From: DASUBN01 sp050261675
GTDB taxonomy: Bacteria; Pseudomonadota; Gammaproteobacteria; Natronospirales; REEB76
NCBI GenBank assembly: GCA_050261675.1
Contig: JBLNDO010000077.1
Coordinates: 1 to 24,406, forward strand
Direction: 5' to 3'
Length of the DNA stretch: 24,406 nt
Shown piece by piece: positions 21,963-24,406 of the stretch (position 1 is its first letter; every line of letters begins with the position of its first letter). The notes under the pieces are model-generated. The model did no database searches, was not told the DNA's origin, and was given only the letters and a program-made list of their open reading frames with translations. The position numbers and the translations under genes were made by a program.

Positions 21963-22377
21963 GAGGACCGTCTCCCCTGGCAGCCGATGTGTACTGCGCC
22001 ATACGCTTCCCGGGCCTCCGCAGATTCATGAAACAATCGCGCTTTTCGCCGAATTTAATTCGTCGCCCATTCTGTCAAAAACCCCTAGGAATCCAGCGGA
22101 TATTCACTATAGTCAAGCGCCGTGGCCGGCCCATCCGTCGGGAAAGCGGATGGACCCAAGGTGAAACGAGACCGAGTTTAGCGGGTTTTGCCGACCACGT
22201 TAGCCATGACTCCGCGACGTGTGGTGCTGCGGGCGACCGCAGCGCACCCGGACGGGGGTTTTACGTGCTCATTCCGGGCACGGCGCCCGTGCGGAGTCTT
22301 TTGTGACACGCCCCGCGTGTGTCCGGCGCCAAGGATCGGGCCCCGGATGCGGCGAGGCACAACACATCGGGGGTCTT
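21963..22377. other. 415-base divergent gap with a hairpin-rich leader
   Basis: No gene is visible. 22020-22115 is AT-richer and holds a -10-like TATAGT at 22108-22113 on the plus strand, without a good -35 at 17 bases. From about 22220 to the ATG at 22378 the sequence is GC-rich and contains consecutive hairpins: GTGCTGCGG with CCGCAGCGCAC (22223-22246, one bulge), GCACGG/CCGTGC (about 22279-22293) and GACACG with CGTGTGTC (about 22303-22321). A GGGGG ribosome site lies 5 bases before the ATG. The transcript leader would be about 250 bases and strongly folded. Confidence 0.5.
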
Positions 22378-24363
22378 ATGAAGAGTCTTTTGATCAAAGG
22401 CATCGGCCTGGGATTGGCCATGGCGGCGACTGCCACCGTGGCGAATGCGGGTGATGTCAGCAATCCCTATTCACCCGCTTACGACCATCCCTACCGCCAC
22501 GGCGTGATCCCGACCCGCGAGGTCCACGGCCAGATGCAGGCCTGGGCGCGGCAGCACGTCGGGTTCGCGACCAGCACGAACACGCTGTTCTACGGCGGCG
22601 GCACCAGCAGCGGCAGCCAGGGCAACGTCGGCGTCGCCAACGGCGTCGTGAAGGTGTACCTGGTGTTCTACGGCAGCGGCTGGGGCACCCAGAGCACCAA
22701 CGCCAACGGCGATGCGGTGTTCTCCGGTGACCCGGATGGTGCGGCCCAAGTGGTCCAGGAAATGTTCAAGGGCATCGGCACCGGCGGCGAACTCTGGTCC
22801 GCCGACCTGACCCAGTGGTGCCAGGGCATCTCCTCGGGTTCCTCCAGCTGCCCCAGCGGCACCGCGGCTTCGGCCTTCGTGCCTTATATGTCGGGCGGCA
22901 TCCTGGCGGGCGTATGGGAAGACACCAGCGCCAGCACGCCGATCAATGCCACCGGCCACCAGCTCGCGCTGGAAGCCATCAAGGCGGCCCAGCACTTCGG
23001 CAACACCACGGCGGCATCGAACCGTTACTCCTACTACGTGATCATGTCGGCCCACGGCGACGATCCGGACAACTACCAGAGCCCGACCCAGGGCTATTGC
23101 GCCTGGCACGACTGGAACGGCGACACCACCCTTTCGGGCGGCGCGGCCAGTTCCTCCGTGGGCGACATCGCGTTCAGCAACCAGCCCTATAACATGGACC
23201 TGGGTTCGAGCTGCGGCGTGGGCTTCGTGAACAGCCCTGGCACCCTGGACGGCTGGACCATGACGCTCGGCCACGAGTGGCATGAGACCATGTCGGACTA
23301 CTTCCCGGCGGGCGGCTGGACCGCCAGTTCCGGCCAGGAGAACTCCGACGAGTGCGCCTGGATCGCCGCAGGTTCCGCCGGCGGCGCGGCCAACGTCACC
23401 ATGGGCACGGGCACCTTCACCGAGCAGGCCAGCTGGTCCAACGACACCAACAACTGTGCCATCTCGCACGTGATCGTGAGCCACGGCGGCAACACCACGC
23501 CGACCGCCAACAACGGCTCGGTGAGCACCAACGAGAACACCGCGGTGAACGGCACGCTTTCCGCGTCCGACACGGATGGCGACAGCCTGACCTTCGCGGT
23601 GGTGACCGCTCCGGCCCACGGCACGGTGACCATCACCAATGCCTCCACGGGTGCGTTCACCTACACGCCGGCTTCCAATTACGCCGGCAGCGATTCGTTC
23701 ACGTTCCACGCGACCGACAGCGCGAGCAACGTGTCGAATACGGCGACGGAAAGCGTCACGGTGAACTCCACTGTGGTGAATCCGCCGACGGCCAGCAACG
23801 GCTCGGTGACCACGACTGCGGGGACCGCCGTGAACGGCACCCTGTCGGCCTCGGGCACCGGCACGCTGACCTTCGCCATCGTGGCCAGCCCGGCCCACGG
23901 CACGGTGACCATCACCAACACCTCCACGGGCGCCTTCACGTACACGCCGGCCAGCGGCTATACGGGCAGCGACTCGTTCACCTTCGACGCCAGCAACAGC
24001 GGCGGCACGTCCAACGTGGCCACCGAGAGCGTCACCGTGAACGCAGCCAGCGGGTGCTCAGCGGGCTACACGTCCTATACCGGCAGCATCACGCAGGGCA
24101 ACGACGTGTATGAGCCCAACAACACCTACTACCACACGAGCGTCACGGGCGTGAACTCCGGCATCCTGAGCGGGCCTGCCGGCAAGGACTACGACCTGTA
24201 CCTCTACAAGTGGAACGGGTCGCGTTGGGTGGTGGTGGCGAGCTCCACGGGTCCGACGGACTCGGAGACCATCAACTACAACGGTACCAGCGGGTACTAC
24301 GAGTGGGATATCTACGCCTACTCCGGCAGCGGCACCTTCCAGTTCTGCCTGAAGCACCCGTAA
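22378..24363 (+). CDS. Large secreted protein: HExxE metal-site domain, two tandem-95-like repeats, PPC domain
   Basis: A 661-residue protein from ATG 22378 (GGGGG upstream, then signal peptide MKSLLIKGIGLGLAMAATA, cleaved near NA|GDV); the longer frame upstream runs through the leader hairpins. The N-terminal domain (about 30-370) contains GHEWHETMSDYFPAGGW (His299, Glu300, Glu303, Asp307) and GQENSDECAW (319-328). This HE-x2-E ... E-x2-D-x-C pattern recalls the SHExxEAxTDP / EIGDLC motif of EXORDIUM-like and related secreted proteins and probably binds metal. It is not a classical HExxH zinc protease. Two Ig/cadherin-like repeats follow (375-469, 470-557), then a PPC (pre-peptidase C-terminal) domain (560-661, with DYDLYLYKWNGSRW and GYYEWDIYAYSGSGTF), usual on exported peptidases. 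Exported peptidase or polysaccharide-associated protein is the best guess. Confidence 0.82.
   Translation: MKSLLIKGIGLGLAMAATATVANAGDVSNPYSPAYDHPYRHGVIPTREVHGQMQAWARQHVGFATSTNTLFYGGGTSSGSQGNVGVANGVVKVYLVFYGSGWGTQSTNANGDAVFSGDPDGAAQVVQEMFKGIGTGGELWSADLTQWCQGISSGSSSCPSGTAASAFVPYMSGGILAGVWEDTSASTPINATGHQLALEAIKAAQHFGNTTAASNRYSYYVIMSAHGDDPDNYQSPTQGYCAWHDWNGDTTLSGGAASSSVGDIAFSNQPYNMDLGSSCGVGFVNSPGTLDGWTMTLGHEWHETMSDYFPAGGWTASSGQENSDECAWIAAGSAGGAANVTMGTGTFTEQASWSNDTNNCAISHVIVSHGGNTTPTANNGSVSTNENTAVNGTLSASDTDGDSLTFAVVTAPAHGTVTITNASTGAFTYTPASNYAGSDSFTFHATDSASNVSNTATESVTVNSTVVNPPTASNGSVTTTAGTAVNGTLSASGTGTLTFAIVASPAHGTVTITNTSTGAFTYTPASGYTGSDSFTFDASNSGGTSNVATESVTVNAASGCSAGYTSYTGSITQGNDVYEPNNTYYHTSVTGVNSGILSGPAGKDYDLYLYKWNGSRWVVVASSTGPTDSETINYNGTSGYYEWDIYAYSGSGTFQFCLKHP
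23500..24049 (+). repeat. Two tandem-95-like domain repeats in the secreted protein gene
   Basis: Two in-frame units of about 95 codons begin at 23500 and 23785. They share PTAxNGSVxT, AVNGTLSAS, PAHGTVTITNxSTGAFTYTP and GSDSFTF. The DNA is nearly identical around 23610-23675 and 23889-23954 (279 bases apart), which suggests a recent duplication or gene conversion and a site where unit number could change. Confidence 0.85.
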
Positions 24364-24406
24364 CCGTTTAGTTACTGAGGATCGCCTTCGATCCGGGCCC
24401 GCGGCT

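Noticed and set aside
23272..23286. Classical HExxH zinc protease motif in the secreted protein
   Set aside because: The sequence is His-Glu-Trp-His-Glu, so the second His is one position early; it fits HExxE rather than HExxH.
22471..23898. Minus-strand open frame of 475 codons across the secreted protein gene
   Set aside because: It is an Arg/Gly/Val/His-rich shadow of a gene with a signal peptide and recognisable domains; no start signal.
24379..24394. Terminator after the secreted protein gene
   Set aside because: GGATCG-CCTT-CGATCC is a good 6-bp hairpin but is followed by GGGCCCGCGGCT, not a T-tract, and the window ends before any larger structure can be judged.

Overview
The window is GC-rich (roughly 64-65% by eye) chromosomal DNA of a proteobacterium, most likely a gammaproteobacterium related to Xanthomonadales/Nevskiales. 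The pointers are the gene families present (MipA/OmpV, PsiE, DUF3775, DUF2062, an M48-pilin fusion, ACT-domain malic enzyme), strong G/C third-position bias, and purine-rich ribosome binding sites. I see no phage, integrase, transposase, CRISPR array, rRNA or tRNA. The genus is not determined.

Layout. 1-1418: the tail of murB, a shared terminator, and a convergent M48 metalloprotease fused to a type IV pilin-like segment. 1673-3946: a MipA/OmpV outer-membrane protein, a secreted PHB-depolymerase-type esterase, and divergent psiE with a perfect inverted repeat between them. 4053-7098: a broken cytochrome locus in which a NorC-like N-terminus is joined out of frame to the C-terminus of a c4/c553-type cytochrome. 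It lies behind a well-placed FNR/Dnr-type promoter. Upstream of it is a membrane GAF-GGDEF-EAL protein with a similar, slightly weaker FNR-type promoter. 7099-7547: a non-coding gap with hairpins and a minus-strand terminator. 7548-12098: a small unknown gene convergent with a minus-strand operon of glutaryl-CoA dehydrogenase, a HAD hydrolase and a fused E1 alpha/beta 2-oxoacid dehydrogenase. 12252-13559: ACT-domain malic enzyme. 13561-14887: an unknown periplasmic protein bracketed by two inverted copies of a structured, non-coding repeat of about 140 bp. 14873-17820: Mpo1/DUF962 membrane protein, hotdog thioesterase-like protein, DUF3775 protein, secreted TPR protein and ankyrin protein. 17831-19843: a lemA-TPM-TPM membrane operon. 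19986-21962: an alpha/beta-hydrolase lipase convergent with a DUF2062 membrane protein. 22378-24363: a large secreted protein with a HExxE-type metal-site motif, two tandem-95-like repeats and a PPC domain, behind a hairpin-rich leader.

How the parts work together. The clearest metabolic unit is the E1 / glutaryl-CoA dehydrogenase operon, which could carry a 2-oxoacid (2-oxoadipate is the obvious candidate) through glutaryl-CoA to crotonyl-CoA. The divergent malic enzyme would supply pyruvate and reductant. The paired FNR-type sites suggest that a cyclic-di-GMP enzyme and a lost nitric-oxide-reductase module were both under oxygen/NO control.

The most unusual item is the repeat pair at 13561-13697 and 14742-14887. 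The cores are similar, the terminal stems differ in sequence but still pair within each copy, internal changes give G-U pairs, and both copies sit antisense with the same end against the 3' end of a gene. I could not assign it to a named family.
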